NCBI GenBank assembly: GCA_902781095.1
Contig: CACZHW010000006.1
Coordinates: forward strand, 44,279-108,278
DNA length: 64,000 nt
From: an uncultured Eubacteriales bacterium
GTDB taxonomy: Bacteria; Bacillota; Clostridia; Christensenellales; Aristaeellaceae
Direction: 5' to 3'
How positions within the stretch are numbered: position 1 is the stretch's first letter; each line of letters starts with the position of its first letter. Of the stretch, positions 31,615 to 40,794 are shown one piece after another. The notes below the pieces were generated by a model. It had not been told where the DNA came from. It searched no databases and saw nothing but the letters and a program-made list of their open reading frames with translations. The translations under genes and the position numbers were made by a program.

Positions 31615-32787
31615 TTACATCAGTCTGTCGATCGTCTCCAGGATATAATCCGTAAACTCCGCTGTGGAAGCGTCCTCGATCTGGGTTGTAATCACCTTTT
31701 TGCGCTCGGTGACCGTGCAGATGTCCAGAGCCTTTTCCAGGATCGCCTTGCGGTCTCCGTAGCCGATGTGGGCCATCATCTCGCCCATCGCGCGGATCAG
31801 GCTGCAGGGATCGGCATACTGTCCGCGGCCGTGGCTGATGAGATAGGGCGCCGTGCCATGGATCGCCTCGAACAGCGCGTACCGGTTGCCGATGTTGCTG
31901 GAACAGGCCGTCCCGAGGCCGCCCTGGTGTTCTGCCGCCACATCGGTGACGATGTCGCCGTACAGATTGGGCAGCACGACGACTTCCATCCCTTCATTGA
32001 ACTCGGGATCCAGCATTTTGGCGGCCGTGGCGTCCACCAGCTTGTCCATAACCTGGATTTCCGGATATTCAGTCTCACCGATACGGTGCACGGCCTGCTG
32101 GAACGCGCCGTCCACCAGCTTAACGATGTTCGCCTTCGTAACGACGGTTACGCTGTGCTTGCCGTTCTTGCGGGCAAATTCAAACGCCGCCCGCGCGATA
32201 CGCTCTGCCCCCGGCTCAGTGCACACCTTAAAGTCGACGGCCAGATCGTCGTTCACCCGGATGCCCTTGTTCCCCCAGATGTACTCTCCTTCGATATTCT
32301 CCCGGAAGAAAGTCCAATCGATGCCTTTGTCGGGGATTTTGATGGGCCGGACTGCGGCAAACAGCTGCAGTTCCCGGCGCAGCAGGCTGTTGGCGCTCAC
32401 CAGGTTGGGCAGCCCGTCTCCGGCACGGGGCGTTACGAAGGGCCCCTTGACCAGCACGTCGCATTCCTTGCAGGCCTTGAGCACGTCGGCAGGCAGCGAT
32501 TCCTTCAGTTCCGCCCGGCGCTCGATGGTCATGCCGGGAATTTCCCGCAATTCCACGCGTCCTGCCTTGATTTCAGGCTCCAGCAGCCGGTTGACCACAC
32601 GCAGCGCCTGCTCCATGATGATGGGACCGATGCCGTCTCCGGGCAGGATGCCCACCACGATATGATCCAGCCTGCTGAAATCCTTGACTTCCCGGTCCGC
32701 CTTCATGGCCTCAATCCGGGCCTGCTCGCTGCGGATCAGATCGCCGAATTTCTCCTGTGCCGCACGGATTTCTTGTTCGGTAAACAC
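31615..32787 (-). CDS. icd: Isocitrate dehydrogenase (isocitrate/isopropylmalate dehydrogenase family)
   Basis: 390 residues from a GTG at 32787 (GAGGAGG eight bases upstream). It oxidises isocitrate to 2-oxoglutarate and CO2. The substrate loop reads LVSANSLLRRELQLFAAVRP: the S-x-N-x-x-L-R pattern plus the Arg ten residues on match Ser113, Asn115, Arg119 and Arg129 of E. coli Icd, not isopropylmalate dehydrogenase. Other marks are FRENIEGEYIWGN, VVTKANIVKL and LPNLYGDIVTDVAAEHQGG. After HGTAP it has Tyr-Leu instead of the Lys-Tyr of NADP enzymes, so NAD is more likely but unproven. Last gene of the citrate operon, after aconitase. Confidence 0.88.
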   Translation of the reverse strand: MFTEQEIRAAQEKFGDLIRSEQARIEAMKADREVKDFSRLDHIVVGILPGDGIGPIIMEQALRVVNRLLEPEIKAGRVELREIPGMTIERRAELKESLPADVLKACKECDVLVKGPFVTPRAGDGLPNLVSANSLLRRELQLFAAVRPIKIPDKGIDWTFFRENIEGEYIWGNKGIRVNDDLAVDFKVCTEPGAERIARAAFEFARKNGKHSVTVVTKANIVKLVDGAFQQAVHRIGETEYPEIQVMDKLVDATAAKMLDPEFNEGMEVVVLPNLYGDIVTDVAAEHQGGLGTACSSNIGNRYALFEAIHGTAPYLISHGRGQYADPCSLIRAMGEMMAHIGYGDRKAILEKALDICTVTERKKVITTQIEDASTAEFTDYILETIDRLM

Positions 32788-32844
32788 GATGCATTCCTCC
32801 TCACCGTTTTCCCGGCCCGGCATGCCGGAGCCGGAAAGCAAGTC

Positions 32845-34815
32845 TTATTGAATCTTTCCCATCTCCCGAAGCTGCTTTTTCAGCGTGCGCAGCTGGCCGC
32901 CGTTGGAGATTACCTCAATCTCGCCGTCAGACAACTCCAGCCGTGCCCTGAAGGTCAGGTTTTTGCTCAGGTCTCGCACTTCCACGCAGCGGGTTTTGAT
33001 TTGATCCGGGAGATTGCAGACCTCCAGCTCGTCTCCCTGGTCGATTCTGTCGTAATCCGCCGGATCATCGAACACGAGCGGGATGATGCCATGGTTGACC
33101 AGGTTTCCCTTGTGAATGCGGGCGATGCTTTTGGCGATCACCATCTTGACCCCCAGATACATCGGGTTGATGGCCGCGTGTTCCCGGGAGGAGCCCTGCC
33201 CGTAGTTTTCTCCGCCGATGATGATGCTCTTTCCCATCGCGCGGGCGCGTTCTGCGAAAGACGGATCGTACCGGTGATAGCAATACTTGCTCATCAGCGG
33301 TATGTTGGAACGCATGGAGCTGAATTCGGCGCTGGCGGGTGTTATGTCATCCGTGGTGATGTTGTCAACCGTTTTGAGGCTGACCGCCGCCTTCAGGTTC
33401 TGCTCCGGCGCGTCCGGTACGGGCAGGAATGCGATGTTCGGTCCGCGGATGATCTCGACCTGCGCCGCCTCTTCCGGCGGCAGGGGCGGAAGGATCATGC
33501 TGTCGTCGACGGGATACGAGTCGGGTTCTCGGATTGCCGCCAGGGCAGCCATCTCTTCGTCGGAGAGAATCTCCTCCGCCGCGGTAAACGTCCCTGTAAC
33601 CGCAGTGGCCGCAGCGCTCTCCGGGCTGACGAGATAGATCTGAGCCGTCGGGTTGCCCGCGCGTCCTTTAAAATTGCGGTTGCTGGTGCGCACGGCGATC
33701 CCATCCGTGGCCGGCGACTGGCCGATGGCGCAGCAGGGTCCGCAGGAAATCTCCAGCATGCGCACGCCCGCGTCCATCAGCATACCGATGTATCCGTCGT
33801 CCAGCAGCTGTCGGTAAATCTGTTTGGAAGACACGCCGCAGGTGCAGCTGACGTCCGGATGCACATGGCGGCCTTTCAGTATCAGGGCAGCCTTCGCCAC
33901 GTCGGCGTAGCTGGTGTTGGTGCAGCTGCCGATGAAGACCTGCTGCACCTTTTTCTTCTCCACTTCACGCAGCGGGATTACGTTGTCCGGCTGGTGCGGG
34001 CAGGCGCACAGCGGCTCCAGCGCGCTCAGGTCAATCTCCATTTCGTCGTCGTAGGCGCAGCCGGGGTCGGGCAGCAGCTCGGTAAAGTCCTGTTCCCTGC
34101 CCTGTGCCTTCAGGAAACGGCGCACCTGTTCGTCTGCCGGGAAGACGGATGTTGTCGCCCCCATTTCCGCACCCATGTTCGTGATGGTCACGCGCTGGTT
34201 TACTTCCAGGTTTGCCGCGCCCTCGCCTACATATTCGTATACCTTGCCCAGCCCGCCCTTGACGCCGTTGCGCCGCAGCATCTCCAGTATGACTTCCTTG
34301 GCGTTGACGCCAGGCCTGAGCATGCCCTTCAGCCGCACACAGACCACTTCCGGCATTTTAAGGCGCATCGGTACGCCGGTCATCGCCGTCGCGACGTCCA
34401 TGCCGCCCACGCCGATGCACAGCATGCCCAGCGCGCCGCCGTGCGGCGTATGGCTGTCTCCGCCCATACTGAGCTTGCCGGGCTTTCCGAAGCGGGCGAT
34501 CTGCACCGTGTGGCAGATGCCGTTGCCGGGCCGGGAGAGGTAGACGCCGTACTTTCTCGCGACGGATTGAAGGTAAATATGGTCATCCGGCGTTTTGTGA
34601 TCCAGATAAAGCAGATTATGATCCAGATAGCTGACGCTGGTTTCCACCTGCGTCCTGTCAAGGCCGACCGCCTCGAAAGCCAGGTAGGTCATGACAGCGT
34701 TGATATCATGCGTCAGCGTCTGGTCCACATGGATCAGGATCTCCTCACCCGGCCGCATATCGGACGGCGTGGCCAGATGCGCGGAGAGGATTTTTCTTGT
34801 CAGATTCATCGCCAT
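32845..34815 (-). CDS. acnA: Aconitate hydratase
   Basis: 656 residues, the length of the compact aconitases of Clostridia. It interconverts citrate and isocitrate on a 4Fe-4S cluster. Cluster cysteines are in IGSCTNTSYADVAKA and in ISCGPCCAIGQSPAT; substrate loops include MGGDSHTPHGGALGML, RNFKGRAGNPTAQIYLVSP and, in the C-terminal swivel domain, GGENYGQGSSREHAA. The ATG at 34815 has an in-frame ATG two codons later. It is 27 bp after tctA and 57 bp before icd, so citrate imported by Tct can be turned straight to isocitrate. Homoaconitase or methylcitrate activity is less likely given the partner genes. Confidence 0.92.
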   Translation of the reverse strand: MAMNLTRKILSAHLATPSDMRPGEEILIHVDQTLTHDINAVMTYLAFEAVGLDRTQVETSVSYLDHNLLYLDHKTPDDHIYLQSVARKYGVYLSRPGNGICHTVQIARFGKPGKLSMGGDSHTPHGGALGMLCIGVGGMDVATAMTGVPMRLKMPEVVCVRLKGMLRPGVNAKEVILEMLRRNGVKGGLGKVYEYVGEGAANLEVNQRVTITNMGAEMGATTSVFPADEQVRRFLKAQGREQDFTELLPDPGCAYDDEMEIDLSALEPLCACPHQPDNVIPLREVEKKKVQQVFIGSCTNTSYADVAKAALILKGRHVHPDVSCTCGVSSKQIYRQLLDDGYIGMLMDAGVRMLEISCGPCCAIGQSPATDGIAVRTSNRNFKGRAGNPTAQIYLVSPESAAATAVTGTFTAAEEILSDEEMAALAAIREPDSYPVDDSMILPPLPPEEAAQVEIIRGPNIAFLPVPDAPEQNLKAAVSLKTVDNITTDDITPASAEFSSMRSNIPLMSKYCYHRYDPSFAERARAMGKSIIIGGENYGQGSSREHAAINPMYLGVKMVIAKSIARIHKGNLVNHGIIPLVFDDPADYDRIDQGDELEVCNLPDQIKTRCVEVRDLSKNLTFRARLELSDGEIEVISNGGQLRTLKKQLREMGKIQ

Positions 34816-34842
34816 ACGGTTTCCCTCTCGTCTTTCACATTA

Positions 34843-36336
34843 TCAGGCGGCTTTGGTTTCCTTTTTCATCCGCTTCTTCACATAGGGCCCGACCACCGGC
34901 CAGAGCAGCATGAAAGCAGAGACCAGCAGCAGAACCGTCGTGATCGGGCTGCGGAAGAAGCCGGCGAAGCCTTTTGAAATCAGAACGCCGCGGCGCAGGT
35001 TGCTCTCACAGATTTCGCCCAGAACCAGCCCAAGCACCAGGGCGGAGGAAGAGAACTTATACTTGTTGAACGCCACGCCCACCAGCGCTGCAATCGCCAT
35101 GATCAGCACGTTGGTGATGTTGTTGTTGGTGGCAAAGGCGCCGACGATGGAGAGCATCAGGATGGTCGTTCCGAGATAAGAATAGGGGATGTCCAGAATC
35201 TTGGTGAACACCTTGGCCACGCCGATGGAGATGATGACCATCAGCACGCCGGTCAGCACCTGGGTTGCGAAGACCGTGGACAGGAACTGCGGCTGGGTGC
35301 GGATGAGCAGCGGGCCCATCTGCACGCCCTTGATGGTCATGGCTGCCATCATGACGGCAGCGGCGTTGCCGCCCGGGATGCCCATGGACAGCAGCGGAAC
35401 CATGGAACCGCCCGTAGCCGCGTTGTTCGCTGTTTCGGAAGCCGCGACACCGCGGGGTTCGCCCTTGCCGAAGGTCTCCGGGTGCTTGGACAGCTTGATC
35501 TCTGCGGCGTAGCTCAGGAAAGAAGCAATCGTCGCGCCCGCGCCGGGCAGGATGCCCACCGCTGTGCCAATGACGGCCGAACGCAGGATGGTGAACTTCA
35601 TCTTCCACAAGCCCAGGCCTTTGATCTGGGTGTTGGTGCTGGTGATCTTCCCTTCACCCAGGTCGCGCTTTTTGATCAGCTGCTTCATGACTTCAACCAC
35701 GGCAAAGAGGCCGACCATGATCGGAATCATCTCGATGCCGTTCATCAGCTGGATGGAGCCGAACGTCAGGCGGTTAAAGCCCTGGATCGGATCGATGCCG
35801 ATGCAGGCCAGGCCCAGCCCCAGCAGGCCCGAAATGACGGTGCGCAGGGCGTTTCCGGCATCCAGCGCCGTCATGACAGAGAGGCCCATGAACGCTACGG
35901 CGAACAGTTCCGTCGGGCCAAAGCGCAGCGCCACGGCAGCCAGCTGGCGGGTGAGCAGCATCATCACCAGCGCAGAGAAGATACCGCCCATGGCCGAGGT
36001 GATCAGGGCGATGCCCAGCGCCTTGCCGGCTTCTCCCCTCTCCAGCATGGGATAGCCGTCCAGGCAGGTGCAGGCGCTGGAAGGCGTGCCGGGGATGCGG
36101 AAGAGGATGGCGGTAATGCTGCCGCCGGTGACGGCCGCACAGTACACGGTAACCAGGAAGGCGATGGCAGGCAGAGCGCCCATGGTGTAGGTAAACGGCA
36201 GGGCAAGCATGGTGGCCATGGCCGAACTGACGCCGGGCAGCGCGCCGAATACAACGCCGAGCACCGTACCGGCCAGGATGTAAATCAGCACGCCGGGGTC
36301 AAGAATGACTTGAAAGCCTTGCAGGATAATATCCAC
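34843..36336 (-). CDS. tctA: Tripartite tricarboxylate transporter, large membrane subunit
   Basis: 497 residues from a GTG at 36336 (GGAGGG six bases upstream). TctA has about 12 helices and moves citrate-type tricarboxylates with cations. Family signatures are GVVFGALPGVSSAMATMLAL and AFLVTVYCAAVTGGSITAIL followed by FRIPGTPSSACTCLDGYPM, and a second half-repeat with VGILPGAGATIASFLSYAAE and LLSMGIPGGNAAAVMMAAM. The two PG(A/V) loops are the substrate site in this family. tctB precedes by 12 bp; aconitase follows by 27 bp. Confidence 0.95.
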   Translation of the reverse strand: MDIILQGFQVILDPGVLIYILAGTVLGVVFGALPGVSSAMATMLALPFTYTMGALPAIAFLVTVYCAAVTGGSITAILFRIPGTPSSACTCLDGYPMLERGEAGKALGIALITSAMGGIFSALVMMLLTRQLAAVALRFGPTELFAVAFMGLSVMTALDAGNALRTVISGLLGLGLACIGIDPIQGFNRLTFGSIQLMNGIEMIPIMVGLFAVVEVMKQLIKKRDLGEGKITSTNTQIKGLGLWKMKFTILRSAVIGTAVGILPGAGATIASFLSYAAEIKLSKHPETFGKGEPRGVAASETANNAATGGSMVPLLSMGIPGGNAAAVMMAAMTIKGVQMGPLLIRTQPQFLSTVFATQVLTGVLMVIISIGVAKVFTKILDIPYSYLGTTILMLSIVGAFATNNNITNVLIMAIAALVGVAFNKYKFSSSALVLGLVLGEICESNLRRGVLISKGFAGFFRSPITTVLLLVSAFMLLWPVVGPYVKKRMKKETKAA

Positions 36337-36348
36337 AGTCGTCCCTCC

Positions 36349-36861
36349 TTATCGGAACCTGAAAATGCCTTCAGTGAACAGATGGAAGCTGCGCAGCACG
36401 CCCGTTCCGCGGGGCAGCATGATGTTCAGGTTGATGAACAGCACATACAGCACCAGCGTGATGATGATTGCGGGCAGGATAATGCGCAGCGGCTTGCGTT
36501 CACCAAAGAGGAACGTAAACACGCAGCAGAAGACGATCCCTGTCGGGAAGAAGCCCAGAATATTGAGCGCCGGAATGGCCCCAAACAGCGTGACAAACGC
36601 CCAGGTCAAACGGCTGCCGAGAAGGTGCTGCAGGCTGATCGCCTTCAGGGGCTTCAGATTGCGTTCCTCTTTCGGCGTGTTCCGGTAAATCCGGACCATG
36701 TTGATGACGAGGCACACGGCCAGCAGGCCGAAGATCAGCTGCGGCCACTGTGCCGCGTTCATGTTCCCCTGTATGGGTTCCGGGGCAACGAGGGTGATGT
36801 TCACGAAGCAGATCACCGCCACAAGGAGCAGCGCTGCGTTGAACAGCAATTCAAAAATCAT
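36349..36861 (-). CDS. tctB: Tripartite tricarboxylate transporter, small membrane subunit
   Basis: 170 residues from the ATG at 36861 (GAGG seven bases upstream). Four hydrophobic helices (FELLFNAALLLVAVICFVNI, WPQLIFGLLAVCLVINMVRI, a middle ALNILGFFPTGIVFCCVFTF and a last LPAIIITLVLYVLFINLNIM) form the normal TctB plan; the FPTGIVF and PRG near the end are frequent in the family. It is the poorly conserved partner of TctA. Located between tctC and tctA in the usual C-B-A order, after a partial terminator. Confidence 0.88.
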   Translation of the reverse strand: MIFELLFNAALLLVAVICFVNITLVAPEPIQGNMNAAQWPQLIFGLLAVCLVINMVRIYRNTPKEERNLKPLKAISLQHLLGSRLTWAFVTLFGAIPALNILGFFPTGIVFCCVFTFLFGERKPLRIILPAIIITLVLYVLFINLNIMLPRGTGVLRSFHLFTEGIFRFR

Positions 36862-36885
36862 GTGCACACCTCAATCTTTGGACAG

Positions 36886-36926
36886 AAAAGGCGGCGCAGC
36901 GCCTGTTTCAGCATACTGCGCCGCCT
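36886..36926 (-). terminator. Hairpin after tctC, probably partial terminator
   Basis: On the minus strand AGGCGGCGCAG pairs with CTGCGCCGCCT (11 bp, 16-nt loop), followed by TTTCTG. It would lower expression of tctB and later genes relative to the binding protein. Confidence 0.7.
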
Positions 36927-36964
36927 GGTCTTGTAATCGGCAATCGCCTTGCGGTGTTTGGGGA

Positions 36965-37924
36965 TTACTGGGCAGCCTTCTCCGCCAGCTCCTTGCCTTC
37001 CTTCACCTGCTCCAGCAGGGTGGCATAGCTCTTCATCATATCCTCGCCGCTCAGGTAGGAAGCCGGGTCCATGCCGGCGTTGGCCATGTAAGTGGTCCAG
37101 GTCTCGGACTGAACAGCCTGCTCGACGGCCTTTTCCATAGCCTTTACGGCCTCTTCGGGCGTACCCTTCTTGGCGACCATGCAGCGGATGGTCTGGAAGT
37201 CCACGTCAAGCCCCAGGTCCTTGCAGCTGGGGACGTCCGGCATCACCGCGCTGCCGGTCTGATTGAAGATGCCGAGGGCCTTCATGTCTCCGCTTTCCAC
37301 GAACGCAAGGCACTCGGACGGAGAGGAAAGGATCATGTCCACAAAGCCGCCCAGCAGCGCGGTCAGCTGCTCAGAGCCGGAGGAATAGGGAACCATGGTC
37401 AGTTCGACACCCAGTTCCGCAAACAGCAGGCGCAGCGCGAACTCGTCGGAGCCGCCCATGGAGATGCAGGCGACCGTCAGCGGGTTGCTCTTCGCGTATT
37501 CGCCCATCTCCTTGAGGTCGTTGTACGGCGCGTTGGCCGCCGCCAGCAGCACATAGTCCTCCGCGTTCAGCCGGCAAACGCCTTCGCACGCGTCCAGCAC
37601 GCTGGAGCTCATCAGGCCGTTGGCCTCGTTGACCACATGGGAAGCGGTGACCATGCCGAAGGTATAGCCGTCCGCAGGGGCCTTCATCATGAATTCATAG
37701 CCGATCACGCCGGAGGAACCGGGCTGGTTGTTGACGATCACGGAGGTGCCAAGCGCTTTTTCGAGCTCGGGCTGCAGGGTCCGCAGCGCGGTATCCACGC
37801 CGCCGCCGGAGCCGAAGGGGCAGACGATTTCGACAGGACGGGTGAATTTCCATTCTTCTGCGGAGGCTGCGCACACAGCCAGCGTCAGAACGAGGACCAG
37901 AGCCAACGATACGAGTTTCTTCAT
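36965..37924 (-). CDS. tctC: Tricarboxylate-binding protein (TctC/Bug family)
   Basis: 319 residues with signal peptide KKLVSLALVLVLTLAVCAASA. The mature protein binds citrate or a related di/tricarboxylate outside the membrane and delivers it to TctAB. Family marks: RPVEIVCPFGSGGGVDTALR, VIVNNQPGSSGVIGYEF, the carboxylate-binding loops around MGGSDEFALRLLFAELG and MVPYSSGSEQLTALLGG. The ATG at 37924 follows AAAGGAGAACCGTC. First gene of the operon, next to a LysR gene and its likely operator. Confidence 0.93.
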   Translation of the reverse strand: MKKLVSLALVLVLTLAVCAASAEEWKFTRPVEIVCPFGSGGGVDTALRTLQPELEKALGTSVIVNNQPGSSGVIGYEFMMKAPADGYTFGMVTASHVVNEANGLMSSSVLDACEGVCRLNAEDYVLLAAANAPYNDLKEMGEYAKSNPLTVACISMGGSDEFALRLLFAELGVELTMVPYSSGSEQLTALLGGFVDMILSSPSECLAFVESGDMKALGIFNQTGSAVMPDVPSCKDLGLDVDFQTIRCMVAKKGTPEEAVKAMEKAVEQAVQSETWTTYMANAGMDPASYLSGEDMMKSYATLLEQVKEGKELAEKAAQ

Positions 37925-37968
37925 GACGGTTCTCCTTTCTTCAGGGCAGGGTGTTTTGGATTGGTTTC

Positions 37969-37998
37969 ACTATAAAGGATTGCCCGGAGCCTTGTAAA
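37969..37998 (-). promoter_or_regulatory. Promoter of the tctCBA-acnA-icd operon
   Basis: Minus strand TTTACA (37993-37998), 18 bp, TATAGT (37969-37974), 45 bp before tctC. Near-consensus but weak enough to need activation. Confidence 0.65.
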
Positions 37999-38018
37999 AT
38001 ACGGTTTCTTTATCAAAT

Positions 38019-38046
38019 CCATAACCAGTGATTATGATGGTTATGG
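38019..38046 (-). promoter_or_regulatory. Candidate LysR-type operator
   Basis: Perfect inverted repeat CCATAACCA, 10-bp spacer, TGGTTATGG. It lies just upstream of the operon -35, about -60 to -85 from the start, the normal position of a LysR recognition site. The LysR gene is adjacent. Confidence 0.65.
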
Positions 38047-38063
38047 ATGGACTTCCGGCCAAT

Positions 38064-38086
38064 AAAAAAAGCCGCATCGCTGCGGC
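38064..38086 (-). terminator. Terminator of the LysR gene
   Basis: Minus strand GCCGCA-GCGA-TGCGGC (GNRA loop) then TTTTTTT. It isolates the regulator from the tct operon downstream on the same strand. Confidence 0.9.
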
Positions 38087-38110
38087 ATAACCGGTGATAT
38101 GACTGAAAGC

Positions 38111-38986
38111 TCAAACCGTCTGAGACTGCATAAACTGCAGGAAGCCCTGCGCCTCCGGCGTCAGCGGATTCTTTTTCTGCCAGATGAGCCAGGTGGGGCG
38201 GGTGAGCGGAACGTCGGAGTTCTGGATGGTGACGGGGGTCAGATACAGGCCTTGCAGCGCTTTGATTTCCTTCTTTTCGGGCAGGAAGGCAATGGCATAG
38301 CCCAGGCTTTGGGAAATCATCGGGAAGGCCTGGTCCATGTGTTCCACCGTCATGCCGATGATGGGTGGCGTATGAAAGCGTTCCTTCCACCAGTTGTCCA
38401 CCAGCTGGCGCGTCAGGTCATTCAGGGGATAATCCACCCGGGGCGTCCAGGCCAGGGCGTCCAGGCTGTCCATGGGTACGCTGGTGATGACGTAGCATCT
38501 CTCCTCGTTGATCTGGATCTTGTCCACCAGGTCGCTGGTGCGGCCGCGCAGGATCCCCAGCTGCACGGTCCCCTGTTCCACCATGTGCAGCACCTCGCTG
38601 CTGCGCCCGCCCAGCACGTCAAATCGGACGTCCGGATGGGCGGCGGTGTAGGCAGCGATCAGCTGCGGCAGCACCAGTTTCAGGTAGGAAAGCGAGGTGC
38701 CGATGGTCAGGTTGGCCTTATGGTTGCTGCGCAGCATATCCAGCTGGCACTTGGTCTCCTCCAGGAAATCCATATACTTCAGCGCTTGTTTGGCCAGGTA
38801 AAGCCCCTCGCTCGTGAAATCCAGGCCGTTTTTGTTGCGGTGGACGATCTGCACCTTCCACTCGTCTTCAATATACTGGAGTCGCTTGGTCAGCGCAGGC
38901 TGAGAGATAAACAACGCACTGGCGGCTTTGGTGATGTTGGGTGTCATATACAGCTGCCGCAGAAATGCCCAATCGGAATCCTTCAT
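38111..38986 (-). CDS. LysR-family regulator of the tricarboxylate operon
   Basis: 291 residues. The N-terminal winged helix-turn-helix reads WAFLRQLYMTPNITKAASAL then FISQPALTKRLQYIEDEW; the following residues are the linker helix and a two-lobe effector domain (ANLTIGTSLSYLKLVLPQL, then LGILRGRTSDLV). LysR proteins sense a small carboxylate and activate a neighbouring operon. It is upstream of tctC with a perfect inverted repeat between, so citrate or isocitrate is the likely effector (inference). The ATG at 38986 is preceded by GGGGAGATGATGACCG. Confidence 0.9.
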   Translation of the reverse strand: MKDSDWAFLRQLYMTPNITKAASALFISQPALTKRLQYIEDEWKVQIVHRNKNGLDFTSEGLYLAKQALKYMDFLEETKCQLDMLRSNHKANLTIGTSLSYLKLVLPQLIAAYTAAHPDVRFDVLGGRSSEVLHMVEQGTVQLGILRGRTSDLVDKIQINEERCYVITSVPMDSLDALAWTPRVDYPLNDLTRQLVDNWWKERFHTPPIIGMTVEHMDQAFPMISQSLGYAIAFLPEKKEIKALQGLYLTPVTIQNSDVPLTRPTWLIWQKKNPLTPEAQGFLQFMQSQTV

Positions 38987-39043
38987 CGGTCATCATCTCC
39001 CCGTGCCCTGATTCTAACATACGGATACAGCATTATACAACTG

Positions 39044-39082
39044 AAAAAACGCCAAATGGGGCGGGACCGCCACGTCCCGCCC
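39044..39082 (-). terminator. Hairpin after the broken hydrolase gene
   Basis: Minus strand GGGCGGGAC-GTGGCG-GTCCCGCCC, then CATTTGGCG and TTTTTT (39044-39049). The U-tract is 9 bases away, so efficiency is uncertain. Confidence 0.55.
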
Positions 39083-39125
39083 TTCCCTTCCGTAAGGGAT
39101 ATGTTACCCAAGCGTTGTTTTCGTT

Positions 39126-40609
39126 TTACTGGGCCAGCAGCCACTCCATGGCCCACGGATACCAGACGGTGAGCTTGGAGGTGGCATGCATCTCGCAGAT
39201 GCCGAAGTCATGGTATTCCGGGTCATCCGCGTAATACAGCTTGATCAGATCATTGATTTCGGTTTCGCTCAGCCCGGCGTCATGATACAAATCGCGGAGC
39301 AGATCATAAGCGGAGATGGCAAAGGTCCAGGAAATGCTGGCATCATTGGGGTTGTGCCAGATGTAAATCGGCAGTCTGGCGTCAGCCACGGGCTTCAGTT
39401 TCGCCTTCAGGACAGCGATCTCTTCATCTGAGACAAAACAGTTCTCACGCTCCTGCAGGGACAGGGTCTGGGTTACCGTGGTCTGGACGGTCTTCCCGTT
39501 GGTTTGGTATTCGGGCTTATAGATATTGGCGGCCCGCTCCTCGGGGCTCTTGCCGTCGGGATCAATAATCCACATGCCATTGCACTGGATATAGCCAGCC
39601 AGGAAATCCGGGTGCTCGTTGATCAGCTGGCTGAGATGCATGGTTCCGGCAGAGGAACCGATGCCGTAGATACGGTCCATATCAAAGGAATACTCTTTGG
39701 CAAGTTCGTTGACCAGATAGATCGTGTCCCCTACTGCATCGACTTCCCACTCGTCGGGGGCATTGCGCCAGCGCTGGTGGCTCAGCACGATGACATCCTC
39801 GCCGACTTCACGCAGCCAGGCGACAGGCACCGCATCACGGCCCAAATCGCCGCCGGCGCAGACGTAATTGCCTTCAGCATCCACCTGGTCATAATTAATG
39901 CTGCCGCCGATACCGTGACAGGTCAGAACCACCGGATACTTCTTGCCGGATCGTAGTTCTTCGGCAGGCCAAGGGAATAATAGATATCATATTTCCCGTT
40001 CGGCGCAGGCGTCTTGGTCATCACGAAGTCGTCCAGAATCTTCGTATGGAGATCCGCCTTCTGCAGCGTGGGCATCAGGGCCGGCCTGGCCACGGTATTG
40101 CCCTCCGCGTCCTTCACGTTTTTCTGCTGGGAAATCACCAGTTCGGTAAAATCGTCGCGCAGCCATTCGCAGCCCTCGCCAAGATTGCGCCACGTGGCCA
40201 GGCCGCACAGGTTGTTGGGTTTCCATATGCCGTCCTTCTCATCGTAGAAGGAGCCGTTCACCAGTTCCTGCTCGATGACGACATACCTGCCGGCCACGCT
40301 GGTCTTGTCCTCACGCATTTCGGGCGCATCATTGGTGTACACGGCCGTAATCACGGCCTCAGCATAGGGCCTCTGGTCGTAATCCTCTTTCATATGGGCA
40401 GGCGCGAAGTCGACGATGGTGTACGTGCCTTCTTCCGGCTCAGCGACCTCCGTCGGGTACTCCAGGATGAACGCTTTGATCTGATGATAGGTGTACACTT
40501 CGGCAATGGCGCTGACCTTCACGTCAGCGTTCACCTCGGCCGCCGCCCCGGTACACAAGGCCAGCGCACAGATGAGCAGAGCAGTCAGCAGGCATAAAAG
40601 CTTTTTCAT
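39126..40609 (-). pseudogene. Secreted alpha/beta hydrolase gene interrupted by one frameshift
   Basis: The gene starts with ATG at 40609 (GGAGG eight bases upstream) and a signal peptide (KKLLCLLTALLICALALC, then TGAAA). The first frame runs 228 codons and stops at 39923 after YSLGLPKNYDPARSIRWF. The rest continues in another frame as GKKYPVVLTCHGIGGSINYD. Reading GATTCC in place of GATCC near 39947-39951 restores NYDSGKKYPVVL, so a single base appears lost. The distal part has the oxyanion/HG motif CHGIGGS, the nucleophile elbow GIGSSAGTMH, an Asp in HNPNDASISW and a His in GICEMHATSK, so it would be an esterase or peptidase of the S9/PHB-depolymerase type. A real mutation or an assembly error are both possible. 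Confidence 0.8.
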
Positions 40610-40685
40610 TTCACAATCCTCCGCTGTCGGTCGTCGTGTCTCTCCGATTGAATCCCTCTGGCCAGAGTTCTTTTGATTTGCCCTG

Positions 40686-40715
40686 ATCATAGCAAAACAA
40701 GCCTGAAAATACCAA
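40686..40715 (-). promoter_or_regulatory. Promoter of the hydrolase gene
   Basis: Minus strand TTGGTA (40710-40715), 18 bp, TATGAT (40686-40691), about 75 bp before the ATG. Confidence 0.5.
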
Positions 40716-40794
40716 TACTGTTCGGTTATGTCTTCCATAACGGTTTTATATTTATCCTTCATCCTGACAGAATCGCAAAACCCGGATTTGCATG

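Noticed and set aside
31615..34815. Leucine biosynthesis (isopropylmalate isomerase and dehydrogenase)
   Set aside because: The dehydrogenase has the isocitrate S-x-N-x-x-L-R loop, the hydratase is a single-chain aconitase with swivel domain, and both follow a tricarboxylate transporter.
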